11,813 nt of DNA from Desulfovibrio sp. UBA2564. GTDB lineage: Bacteria; Desulfobacterota; Desulfovibrionia; Desulfovibrionales; Desulfovibrionaceae. The stretch covers positions 1 to 11,813 of the forward strand of contig DDLU01000308.1 in the NCBI GenBank assembly GCA_002340305.1. The letters are read 5' to 3'. The notes under the pieces are model-generated. The model was not told the DNA's origin and did not search any database. It saw nothing but the letters and a program-made list of their open reading frames with translations. Shown piece after piece: positions 5,955-11,813 of the stretch (the first letter of the stretch is position 1; each line of letters starts with the position of its first letter). Both the position numbers and the translations under genes were made by a program.

Positions 5955-6312
5955 CGCCACTGCCACAGTGCTTATGACCCCGGATACAGGGCTTGGTTCC
6001 GTACTGAAAATGTCAGCCGCTCTTTTTTTTATTTTGGCGATGCTGCTGGTTATCTACTACTTCATGCGCCGCCTCAACATCGGCGGTTCATTTCCGGGAG
6101 CACGCAAAGGGATTTTGGAGATTGTGGATCGTCTTGCGCTTGGTCCGCGTCAGAACATTACTGTGATCAGGTATCGTGACCGTGAGATGGTGGTCGGCGT
6201 TACCCAGGAAAAAATTACACTGCTCCATGCAGAGGATGAAGGGCATGCAAAGACTAATTCCGACTTTGCCGGATACCTTGAAAAAGAACATTCCGGCTCT
6301 TCTGACTCTTAG
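5947..6312 (+). CDS. fliO: Flagellar biosynthesis protein FliO
   Basis: FliO is a small membrane protein that helps FliP assemble into the export gate. The 121-residue product has one membrane helix at about 21-41 followed by RR, then a cytoplasmic domain with the family pattern EIVDRLALGPRQNITVIRY and a GVTQEKITLL block. The start is taken as the TTG at 5947, which overlaps the last 8 bases of fliN, with GGGTGA (5935-5940) as a possible ribosome binding site; coupling to fliN would help a weak start codon. An ATG at 5974 is the alternative and keeps the whole helix. The gene ends inside fliP. Confidence 0.88.
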   Translation: MPNATATVLMTPDTGLGSVLKMSAALFFILAMLLVIYYFMRRLNIGGSFPGARKGILEIVDRLALGPRQNITVIRYRDREMVVGVTQEKITLLHAEDEGHAKTNSDFAGYLEKEHSGSSDS

Positions 6313-7036
6313 CGCAATCTTCCTGCTGCTTATTCCGGCAGCGGCTTTTGCACAGGAGACAATACCTACCCTTACGCTCAATCTTGCTGCCGGTCAGGAA
6401 GAGCCGGAGCAGGTCGCCAAGCTGCTGGAAATACTTTTCCTGCTGACCATTTTGGGTATGGCTCCGTCAATTCTTTTGACGATGACCTCCTTTACCCGGA
6501 TCATCATTGTATTTCATTTCCTGCGTCAGGCCATGGGAACGCAGCAGATGCCTCCCAACCAGATTCTGGCTTCTTTAGCTATTTTCATGACCGTGGTCAT
6601 TATGATGCCCACTGGTAAGGCCGTTAATGATCAGGCTTTACAGCCCTATCTCAATGAGGATATCGGGTTTACCGAGGCCATTGACCGGGCACAGATCCCC
6701 ATCCGCACATTTTTATTCAAGCATACCAGAGAAAAAGACCTCTCTATCTTTTATTCCATCACCGGGGAGAAACGCCCGGAGACCAAAGAAGATGTTAACA
6801 CCATGCTTCTCATCGCTGCTTACACCATCAGTGAGTTGAAGACAGGTTTTACCATCGGCTTTTTGATCTATGTGCCGTTTCTTATTCTAGATATGGTTAT
6901 TGCCAGTATCTTGCTGGCAATGGGTATGATGATGCTGCCCCCGGCAATGGTTTCGTTGCCGTTTAAAATTTTACTGTTTATCATGGTTGACGGCTGGTCT
7001 CTCCTTACGGGTTCCATTGTCAACACGTTTCGATGA
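6245..7036 (+). CDS. fliP: Flagellar export-gate protein FliP
   Basis: FliP forms the core ring of the type III export gate with FliQ and FliR. From the ATG at 6245 it has 263 residues: a cleavable signal peptide (KK at 13-14, hydrophobic stretch, AFA before Q37), then four membrane regions. Family signatures are PSILLTMTSFTRIIIVF (74-90), SELKTGFTIGF (196-206) and PFLILDMVIASILLAMGMMM (211-230). AGAGGA (6231-6236) lies 8 bases before this ATG. An upstream in-frame ATG at 6176 would put hydrophilic residues ahead of the signal peptide and is unlikely; a TTG at 6278 would leave a shorter signal peptide. With the 6245 start it overlaps fliO by 68 bases in another frame. Confidence 0.94.
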   Translation: MQRLIPTLPDTLKKNIPALLTLSAIFLLLIPAAAFAQETIPTLTLNLAAGQEEPEQVAKLLEILFLLTILGMAPSILLTMTSFTRIIIVFHFLRQAMGTQQMPPNQILASLAIFMTVVIMMPTGKAVNDQALQPYLNEDIGFTEAIDRAQIPIRTFLFKHTREKDLSIFYSITGEKRPETKEDVNTMLLIAAYTISELKTGFTIGFLIYVPFLILDMVIASILLAMGMMMLPPAMVSLPFKILLFIMVDGWSLLTGSIVNTFR

Positions 7037-7078
7037 CCCGGGTAGCAGTGCGTCTTTTTTACGTGGAGGCATAAAAGA

Positions 7079-7348
7079 ATGACCCCAGAATTTGTTATTG
7101 GATTTGCAAAGCAGTCAATCGAGCTGGCTTTGACGCTGGCTCTGCCTATGCTCATGGTCGGGCTTGTGGTGGGTATTTTTGTTTCCGTTATTCAGGCCGC
7201 AACCCAGATTCAGGAAATGACTTTGACCTTTGTTCCGAAGATCGTTTCCATGTTTATAGCCCTGCTTTTCGCCTTTCCATGGATTATGGACAAAATGATC
7301 GATTTTACACGCAATATTTTTATGAATCTTCCCAACTACATTAAGTAG
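7079..7348 (+). CDS. fliQ: Flagellar export-gate protein FliQ
   Basis: FliQ is the small export-gate subunit. The 89 residues have two membrane helices (about 13-38 and 52-75) and the hallmark loop QAATQIQEMTLTFVPK between them. GGAGG (7065-7069) lies 9 bases before the ATG. It starts 42 bases after fliP and is the last gene of the flagellar run; fliR, which often follows fliQ, is absent, and a strong palindromic terminator begins 20 bases after the stop. Confidence 0.96.
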   Translation: MTPEFVIGFAKQSIELALTLALPMLMVGLVVGIFVSVIQAATQIQEMTLTFVPKIVSMFIALLFAFPWIMDKMIDFTRNIFMNLPNYIK

Positions 7349-7368
7349 AAAATTTAAATATTTTTCTA

Positions 7369-7414
7369 AAGATAAGCCCCCTGAAGAAAATATTTTCTTC
7401 AGGGGGCTTATCTT
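7369..7414. terminator. Perfect 46-bp palindrome, bidirectional terminator of fliQ and rlmB
   Basis: Arms of 22 bases (7369-7390 and 7393-7414) pair without a mismatch around a TA centre, so the whole 46 bp equals its own reverse complement. The stem contains five consecutive C-G pairs and ends in A/T-rich flanks. It lies between convergent fliQ (+) and rlmB (-) and can serve both. Confidence 0.9.
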
Positions 7415-7445
7415 ATGTCTGTGTCTACAGATAAAAATGTTTGAT

Positions 7446-8201
7446 TTAGCCCACGCGTCTTGCAAATTCGCTGATCAGCATTGCTCCGGCCTGTGCGACA
7501 TTCAAGGAATCGAACTCACGGCGGAAGGGAATGTGGATCAGTTTTTGGCAGCGCTTTTCAACGTTGAAGCGGATACCTTTTTCCTCGTTACCGAGTACGA
7601 GAATTGCCGGGGTGTGTATCTCAGCTGTGTAGGCTGATGATGAATCAACATCCAAACCTGCACCGTAGATGTTAATTCCCATTTCGAGGGCTTTGTCGAG
7701 AGCCTGAGATATATTGTTGACTCTGGCAACCGGAAGTTTGTTAAGTGCTCCGGCACTGGCTTTTACTGCCGCAGGTCCGAGAAATGCTCCGCCATGTTTG
7801 GCTGTTACGATTCCTGCTCCACCCAATGCGTAAAGGGAACGGGCCAGTACACCAACGTTACCGGGGTCCTGTACCTGATCAAGCACGATCAGCAACGGCA
7901 GCGGTGATTCTGCCAGATTTTCCAGCATATCATCATATTCTGCAAAGGGAAGGGCTGCTACACGGGCGATGATCCCCTGATGGTTGCCGGAAAATACGCG
8001 GCCCAGTTCTGTTTTGTCGGCAATTTTGTATTTGATGCCGTTTTTCTTGCAGCGCTGGATAGTGCGCTCGAAATTTTTGTCCTGACGGCCTTTTTGCAGA
8101 TAAAGCAGGTCAATCCTTTCAGGAGAGTCTAAAAGCAGCTCCTGAACCGGTTTACGTCCCGCTATGATAGTGTTGTCGTCATCTCTGGTCTTCTTTTTCA
8201 T
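7446..8201 (-). CDS. rlmB: TrmH/SpoU-family rRNA 2'-O-ribose methyltransferase, RlmB-like
   Basis: A SAM-dependent SPOUT methyltransferase; the RlmB branch methylates the ribose of G2251 in 23S rRNA. The 251-residue protein has an N-terminal substrate-binding domain opening with IIAGRKPVQELL and containing HQGIIA (74-79), then the knotted catalytic domain. Motif 1 is LDQVQDPGNVGVLAR (107-121, N115 and R121), motif 2 is LVLGNEEKGI (201-210), motif 3 is IPFRREFDSLNVAQAG (224-239). Motif 3 usually has glycine two residues after the IPM segment; here that stretch is IPFRR. The ATG complement at 8199-8201 has AAGGT (complement of 8210-8214) upstream on its strand. It is convergent with fliQ and divergent from mltD. 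The exact rRNA target is inferred. Confidence 0.85.
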   Translation of the reverse strand: MKKKTRDDDNTIIAGRKPVQELLLDSPERIDLLYLQKGRQDKNFERTIQRCKKNGIKYKIADKTELGRVFSGNHQGIIARVAALPFAEYDDMLENLAESPLPLLIVLDQVQDPGNVGVLARSLYALGGAGIVTAKHGGAFLGPAAVKASAGALNKLPVARVNNISQALDKALEMGINIYGAGLDVDSSSAYTAEIHTPAILVLGNEEKGIRFNVEKRCQKLIHIPFRREFDSLNVAQAGAMLISEFARRVG

Positions 8202-8235
8202 TCAAATCTACCTTCTTAATTAAAAAATATAAAAA

Positions 8236-8305
8236 TCTGCATTTAGTGTGTTTTTTATGCTTTTAGCGCAATTGAATTTTGCAGGCAAAAAACACAGCAT
8301 GCAGA
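8236..8305 (-). promoter_or_regulatory. Long imperfect hairpin in the rlmB leader
   Basis: TCTGCAT (8236-8242) pairs with ATGCAGA (8299-8305), and after an asymmetric internal loop GTGTTTTTT (8248-8256) pairs with AAAAAACAC (8287-8295); a small GCAA/TTGC pairing sits in the apical loop. That makes 16 bp in two blocks. On the rlmB strand it would lie 35-104 bases upstream of the start codon, so it could be a leader structure. No known riboswitch class is recognised. Confidence 0.4.
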
Positions 8306-8336
8306 CAGATTACTAATTGGTTAATTAATATGCTTT

Positions 8337-8376
8337 GTTACGGTGAATACGATTATCATTTTGTTGTCAACGTAAC
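8337..8376. repeat. Inverted repeat in the rlmB-mltD gap
   Basis: GTTACGGTGA (8337-8346) and TCAACGTAAC (8367-8376) pair at 9 of 10 positions around 20 bases. The complement strand here reads a perfect TTGACA, but no good -10 stands at the right distance. It could be an operator or part of the rlmB control region. Confidence 0.3.
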
Positions 8377-8552
8377 CATTTTAGTTCAGACGGCATTGGC
8401 TCAAAACCCTTGCGCCTGAACGGTTTGGGCAATCTATACGTTTCGTTTTACTATTGCAAACCCTCGCGCTTTAGTATAGCTCTACATATGTTTGAACAAC
8501 CCAATTTTTTGCACTGAAAAGCTTGTTTTTTAAAGCTATTGAGCTTCTTTTT

Positions 8553-8580
8553 TTGTGCCTAACCGGATAAATTTTATAGT
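8553..8580 (+). promoter_or_regulatory. Promoter candidate for mltD
   Basis: TTGTGC (8553-8558) and TATAGT (8575-8580, 5 of 6) are 16 bases apart. Transcription would start near 8587, only nine bases ahead of the ATG at 8596 but about 57 ahead of the ATG at 8644. This agrees with choosing 8644 as the start of the gene. Confidence 0.4.
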
Positions 8581-8643
8581 TTTTCTAGATAAATTATGGA
8601 TAAAATTGATACGTTTGCCGTCCACAGTGACAAGGGGGCGAAG

Positions 8644-10266
8644 ATGCTGAAATCATTTCGGTTAATCGCACTTCTGGCTTTATTTGCTTTTTTTGCCGGG
8701 TGTTCTGCCAAGACTGCCCCGATTGATGAGGCTGCGCTTGATGCCCAGACAGCGGCAGCTCTGAAAAGTGAAGCTTCTGTAGAATCAGAAGTTGCGGATT
8801 CTGGAGTTGAGCCTCTTGATCCTGAACTGGAAGCTGCTCCTCAGGAAGCTGAAAAGCTTACTCCCGAAGAAGAAAAAGTCCTTAAATCAACCAACGGTAT
8901 TTACTTTAATCTGGATGAACACGATACCAAGGAAGTACAGCAGTACTTCGGTTTCTTCACCCATAAAGCGCGTAAGACTTTTGACCGCTGGTTGAAACGT
9001 TCCGAACCTTTCCTGCCTTATGTGCGTCAGGTCCTCTCTGAAAATAACATGCCTCAGGATCTGGCCATGCTGCCTTTCGCTGAAAGCGGATACAACGCTT
9101 GGGCCTACTCACGTGTCGGTGCTGCCGGAATGTGGCAGTTCATGCCTTATACAGGCCGTAAGTTCGGCCTCCGTGTTGACTGGTGGGTTGATGAACGCCG
9201 TGATCCTTACAAATCCACTAAAGCTGCTGTAAAATATCTCACCGTTCTTCACGAAATGTTTGGTGACTGGTATCTGGCTCTCGCAGCTTACAATGCCGGT
9301 GAAGGCAAAATCGGCCGTGCCTTGAAAAAGACCGGCTCCAAAGATTTCTTTGATCTGACCAAAAACAACCACAAGCTCAGCAGAAGAGCGAGGCTGCGCG
9401 CTGAAACCAAGAACTATGTTCCTAAGTTCATCGCCATCTCCAAGATTTTCAAAAACCTCGACGAGCTTGGCTTTACCAATATTGATTGGAACAACGGCAT
9501 TCAGTTTGAAACTGTTAAAGTTCCCGGCGGTACCGATCTGCTGGCCCTTGCTAAAGCATGCGGCATGAAATGGAGTGAGTTCCACAAGCTGAACCCCCAT
9601 TTCCGCAGACAGGTCAGCCCGCCCAACGCAGTTATCAATGCTTACCTGCCTGAAAGGGTAATGGCTAATGCTGCTGATTACCTTGAATCCCCCAATTCCC
9701 GTCCTTTTGCCGGCTACAAACGCTACAAAATACGCAAAGGGGATTCATGGTACCGCATAGCACGCCGTTACGGCATCCCCGTGGCAGTACTTAAGTCTGT
9801 GAACAACCGCAGATCTAACCTGATCAAACCCGGTCAGTACATTATGATTCCGGGTAAAGGTTCTTCCAAGGCTATGTATGCTTCCAAGGCCAGCAAAACC
9901 CGTCGCACTGCACAGAGCCGTGCAAACTACAGGGTTCGCAAGGGCGACACTCTATGGGATATAGCCAGCCGTTATAAAGTAAGTGTACGCACCCTTAAGC
10001 GTGCCAACGGTCTTTATTCTTCAAAGCTTAAAATCGGTCAGAAACTTTATATTCCTGACAACAATGCCAGAAGCTCCGCGCGTTCTGTTGCCAAGGCTGA
10101 GAATGTAAAGCAGCAGATGGTTAAGTACCGTGTTCGCCGTGGCGACAACCTCTGGAAAATTGCTCGCCGTTTCGGAGTGAAGGTTTCTTCGCTCATGAAG
10201 TGGAACAGCTTGAATTCCAAGTCTATTCTGCGTCCCGGTGACAGAATCAAGGTTTACGTCCAGTAA
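8644..10266 (+). CDS. mltD: Lipoprotein membrane-bound lytic murein transglycosylase, MltD type, with three LysM domains
   Basis: Cuts peptidoglycan glycan strands non-hydrolytically, giving anhydromuramyl ends. From the ATG at 8644 the protein has 540 residues: a lipoprotein signal peptide (MLKSFRLIALLALFAFFAGC, lipid-carrying C20), an acidic linker (about 25-82), the SLT domain (about 125-230) with catalytic E147 in PFAESGYN, then GAAGMWQFMPYT and LALAAYNAGEG, and three LysM peptidoglycan-binding domains (about 360-403, 428-471, 494-539), each opening with YK/RxRKGD or YRVRRGD. The start is fixed by AAGGGGG (8632-8638) five bases upstream and by the signal peptide; an ATG at 8596 lacks both. 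The -3 residue of the lipobox is F, which is less usual than L. It is followed by its own terminator, so it is a single-gene unit. Confidence 0.94.
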   Translation: MLKSFRLIALLALFAFFAGCSAKTAPIDEAALDAQTAAALKSEASVESEVADSGVEPLDPELEAAPQEAEKLTPEEEKVLKSTNGIYFNLDEHDTKEVQQYFGFFTHKARKTFDRWLKRSEPFLPYVRQVLSENNMPQDLAMLPFAESGYNAWAYSRVGAAGMWQFMPYTGRKFGLRVDWWVDERRDPYKSTKAAVKYLTVLHEMFGDWYLALAAYNAGEGKIGRALKKTGSKDFFDLTKNNHKLSRRARLRAETKNYVPKFIAISKIFKNLDELGFTNIDWNNGIQFETVKVPGGTDLLALAKACGMKWSEFHKLNPHFRRQVSPPNAVINAYLPERVMANAADYLESPNSRPFAGYKRYKIRKGDSWYRIARRYGIPVAVLKSVNNRRSNLIKPGQYIMIPGKGSSKAMYASKASKTRRTAQSRANYRVRKGDTLWDIASRYKVSVRTLKRANGLYSSKLKIGQKLYIPDNNARSSARSVAKAENVKQQMVKYRVRRGDNLWKIARRFGVKVSSLMKWNSLNSKSILRPGDRIKVYVQ

Positions 10267-10290
10267 ATTCGGCTGAATTAGAAGCTAAAT

Positions 10291-10325
10291 AAAGGCGGTA
10301 TCCCAAGTGATACCGCCTTTTTCTT
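10291..10325 (+). terminator. Intrinsic terminator after mltD
   Basis: AAAGGCGGTATC (10291-10302) pairs perfectly with GATACCGCCTTT (10309-10320) around CCAAGT, and a T-rich tail (TTTTTCTTTT) follows. It lies 25 bases after the mltD stop. Confidence 0.92.
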
Positions 10326-10413
10326 TTGTCTCTTTCTTGTTAAGTAGCCTTTCCACGCAGTGAAAAAATCACCTCTTTTTAGATAAAATCATATAAAATA
10401 AGGTATTGCCCAA

Positions 10414-11778
10414 ATGGCTATTCAAAGTACCAACCCCATGACCGGAAAGGTTGAAAAAGAATTTAATGAATTAAGTTCCGCAGAAACTTCTTCCATCATA
10501 TCATCTGTTGCAGATGCATATTCCACTTGGAAAAATATATCTTTTGAACATCGTGCAGATTGCCTGCGTAATCTGGCTGCACTTCTGCGCGAACGCGCTG
10601 ACCATTTTGCGCAGCTTATGGCTGCTGAAATGGGTAAACCGCTTAAGTCCGGAAGGGCAGAAGTGCTCAAGTCCGCAACTGTCTGTGATTACTATGCAGA
10701 TCATGGTTCGGAAATGCTGGCAAGTGAGCCTAAAACCGTTGATGGCATGCAGTGCTCTGTGGAGTATGCACCCATGGGTTCTGTGTTGGCTGTAATGCCG
10801 TGGAATTACCCTGTCTGGCAGGTTTTACGCATTGCCGTGCCTACACTCATGGCAGGTAACACAATGCTTTTAAAACATGCCCCCAACGTGCCTCAGTGTG
10901 CATTGGCTATTGAAGAGCTCTTCCGTGAGTCCATCTTTCCTGAAAATGTGTTCCGTGCCCTGATTGTCGGTACCGGACAGGTTGAAAACGTGTTGTCGGA
11001 TGATTCTGTTATCGGTGTCTGCTTGACCGGTAGCGTTAGGGCAGGTCGCGCTGTTGCTGCATTGGCCGGGGCACATCTCAAAAGGTCAGTTATGGAACTG
11101 GGCGGAAGTGATGCATTTGTAGTGCTTGCTGATGCTGATCTCGGCAAAGCTGCTGCTACAGGTGCTGAGTCTCGTTGTTCCAATGCCGGACAGGCTTGTA
11201 TCGCAGCTAAACGTTTCATTGTTCATAACGATGTCTATGACGAATTTATCACTAAACTCAAAGAGCGCATGTCAGCCGTGCCCATGGGCAGTCCCCTCGA
11301 CGAAAATACTGTCATGGGACCCATGGCTTCACATCAGTTCCGCGATAACCTGATCGTTCAGGTCGATAACTGCCTGAAAGCTGGCGGTAAGATCCTTCTT
11401 GGCGGGGAAGTTCCAGAAGGCGAGGGTGCTTTTTACCCTCCGACCATCATCACTGATGTTCCTTTTGAAAGTGAGGCAGCTCGTGATGAAATTTTCGGTC
11501 CAGTGGCTCTTGTTTTCCGCGCAGAAAGTGAAGAGCAGGCCATGGAAATGGCTAACGATAGTGCTTTCGGTCTGGGAGGTTCCGTTTGGACCCGTGATAA
11601 GGAGAGAGGTTTACGCCTTGCCCGTCAGATAGAAGCCGGTCTGGTTTATGTAAACGGACGGGTCAGCAGCCGTCCGCCGTTACCCTTTGGAGGGGTTAAG
11701 AATTCCGGCTACGGGCGTGAGCTTTCCACTTACGGAATACGTGAGTTTGTGAACGTAAAGTCTGTTTGTATTGGATAA
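10414..11778 (+). CDS. NAD(P)-dependent aldehyde dehydrogenase, succinate-semialdehyde type (Sad/GabD-like)
   Basis: Oxidises an aldehyde to the acid; the closest family I recognise is Sad/YneI succinate-semialdehyde dehydrogenase, which would feed succinate from GABA-type catabolism. The 454-residue length fits that group, which lacks the longer N-terminus of GabD. Visible catalytic elements are PWNYPVWQ with N131, LLKHAPN with K154, TGSVRAG (205-211), MELGGSD with E228, and NAGQACIAAKR with nucleophile C262. The C-terminus holds EIFGPVA and PFGGVKNSGYGRELS. AAGGT (10400-10404) lies 9 bases before the ATG. The gene stands alone after the mltD terminator, with no GABA transaminase beside it, so the physiological substrate is uncertain. 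Confidence 0.9.
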   Translation: MAIQSTNPMTGKVEKEFNELSSAETSSIISSVADAYSTWKNISFEHRADCLRNLAALLRERADHFAQLMAAEMGKPLKSGRAEVLKSATVCDYYADHGSEMLASEPKTVDGMQCSVEYAPMGSVLAVMPWNYPVWQVLRIAVPTLMAGNTMLLKHAPNVPQCALAIEELFRESIFPENVFRALIVGTGQVENVLSDDSVIGVCLTGSVRAGRAVAALAGAHLKRSVMELGGSDAFVVLADADLGKAAATGAESRCSNAGQACIAAKRFIVHNDVYDEFITKLKERMSAVPMGSPLDENTVMGPMASHQFRDNLIVQVDNCLKAGGKILLGGEVPEGEGAFYPPTIITDVPFESEAARDEIFGPVALVFRAESEEQAMEMANDSAFGLGGSVWTRDKERGLRLARQIEAGLVYVNGRVSSRPPLPFGGVKNSGYGRELSTYGIREFVNVKSVCIG

Positions 11779-11780
11779 AT

Positions 11781-11813
11781 TTTGCCTCCGGCGGCTGGGG
11801 AAGGGGAACTTTT
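11781..11813 (+). repeat. Dispersed hairpin repeat, copy D (cut by window edge)
   Basis: The core TTTGCCTCCGGCGGC (11781-11795) appears three bases after the dehydrogenase stop, in the orientation of copy A. It is followed by a purine-rich stretch, TGGGGAAGGGGAACTTTT (11796-11813), likely the first arm of a hairpin whose partner lies beyond the window. The arm sequence differs from that of copies A, B and C. Confidence 0.65.

Larger units (their letters stand above)
8202..8595. other. Divergent intergenic region between rlmB and mltD
   Basis: These 394 bases hold no credible gene. I see the rlmB ribosome binding site at the left end, a long imperfect hairpin (8236-8305), a second inverted repeat (8337-8376), a more GC-rich stretch around 8380-8475 with a loose GTTCAG...CTGAAC pairing that I cannot assign, a weak hairpin plus T-run at 8533-8554, and a promoter candidate for mltD at 8553-8580. 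It must contain promoters for both divergent genes. Confidence 0.6.

Noticed and set aside
6176..6244. ATG at 6176 as fliP start
   Set aside because: It would place 23 hydrophilic residues before the FliP signal peptide and lengthen the overlap with fliO to 137 bases; the ATG at 6245 has a good ribosome binding site.
8347..8364. Fur-box-like sequence (GATTATCATTTT)
   Set aside because: Only one half resembles the Fur consensus, and the neighbouring genes have no iron link.
8596..8643. Upstream ATG for the lytic transglycosylase
   Set aside because: It adds 16 hydrophilic residues ahead of a clear lipoprotein signal peptide, has no Shine-Dalgarno sequence, and the ATG at 8644 has a strong AAGGGGG.
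1..11813. Mobile element, CRISPR, defence or toxin-antitoxin system
   Set aside because: No transposase, integrase, direct-repeat array, tRNA or toxin-like small gene pair is visible; all sizeable frames are accounted for by housekeeping and flagellar genes.

Overview
The window looks like chromosomal DNA of a marine Desulfovibrio-type bacterium (order Desulfovibrionales, perhaps the Maridesulfovibrio group). The gene order era, yggS, motA, motB, motB, fliL, fliN, fliO, fliP, fliQ, rlmB, mltD is what I remember from the origin-near flagellar region of Desulfovibrio genomes. The moderate GC content and the GCCTCCGGCGG hairpin repeats also fit. The taxon is inferred from gene content, not proven.

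Layout. Bases 1-444 hold no gene but are dense in structure: a hairpin repeat cut by the left edge, a parS-like palindrome (104-119), a bidirectional terminator (160-196), a weak promoter candidate and a second hairpin repeat that runs into the ribosome binding site of era. Then come era (ribosome-assembly GTPase) and yggS (PLP homeostasis protein), followed by a flagellar run on the + strand: motA, two motB paralogues, fliL, fliN, fliO, fliP and fliQ. A hairpin repeat sits between motA and the first motB. The run ends at a perfect 46-bp palindrome that also terminates the convergent rRNA methyltransferase gene (rlmB, - strand). A 394-bp divergent intergenic region precedes a lipoprotein lytic transglycosylase with three LysM domains (mltD type). 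After a clear terminator, a succinate-semialdehyde-type aldehyde dehydrogenase gene closes the window, with a fourth hairpin repeat at the right edge.

How the genes work together. MotA with MotB1 and MotB2 would form the flagellar stator, with PomA/PomB-like sequences that suggest sodium drive. FliL is stator-associated, FliN belongs to the C-ring, and FliO, FliP and FliQ build the export gate. fliR, flhA, flhB, fliM and fliG are not here and must lie elsewhere. era, yggS, rlmB, mltD and the dehydrogenase are housekeeping or cell-envelope genes with no evident tie to motility.

I see no phage, IS element, CRISPR array or defence system, and no wholly unknown multigene system. The points most worth a second look are the parS-like site, the four-fold LAxEWAxAL motif in FliN, the paired MotB proteins of which only one keeps the canonical peptidoglycan-binding aspartate, the family of modular hairpin repeats beside ribosome binding sites, and the 68-nt fliO/fliP overlap.
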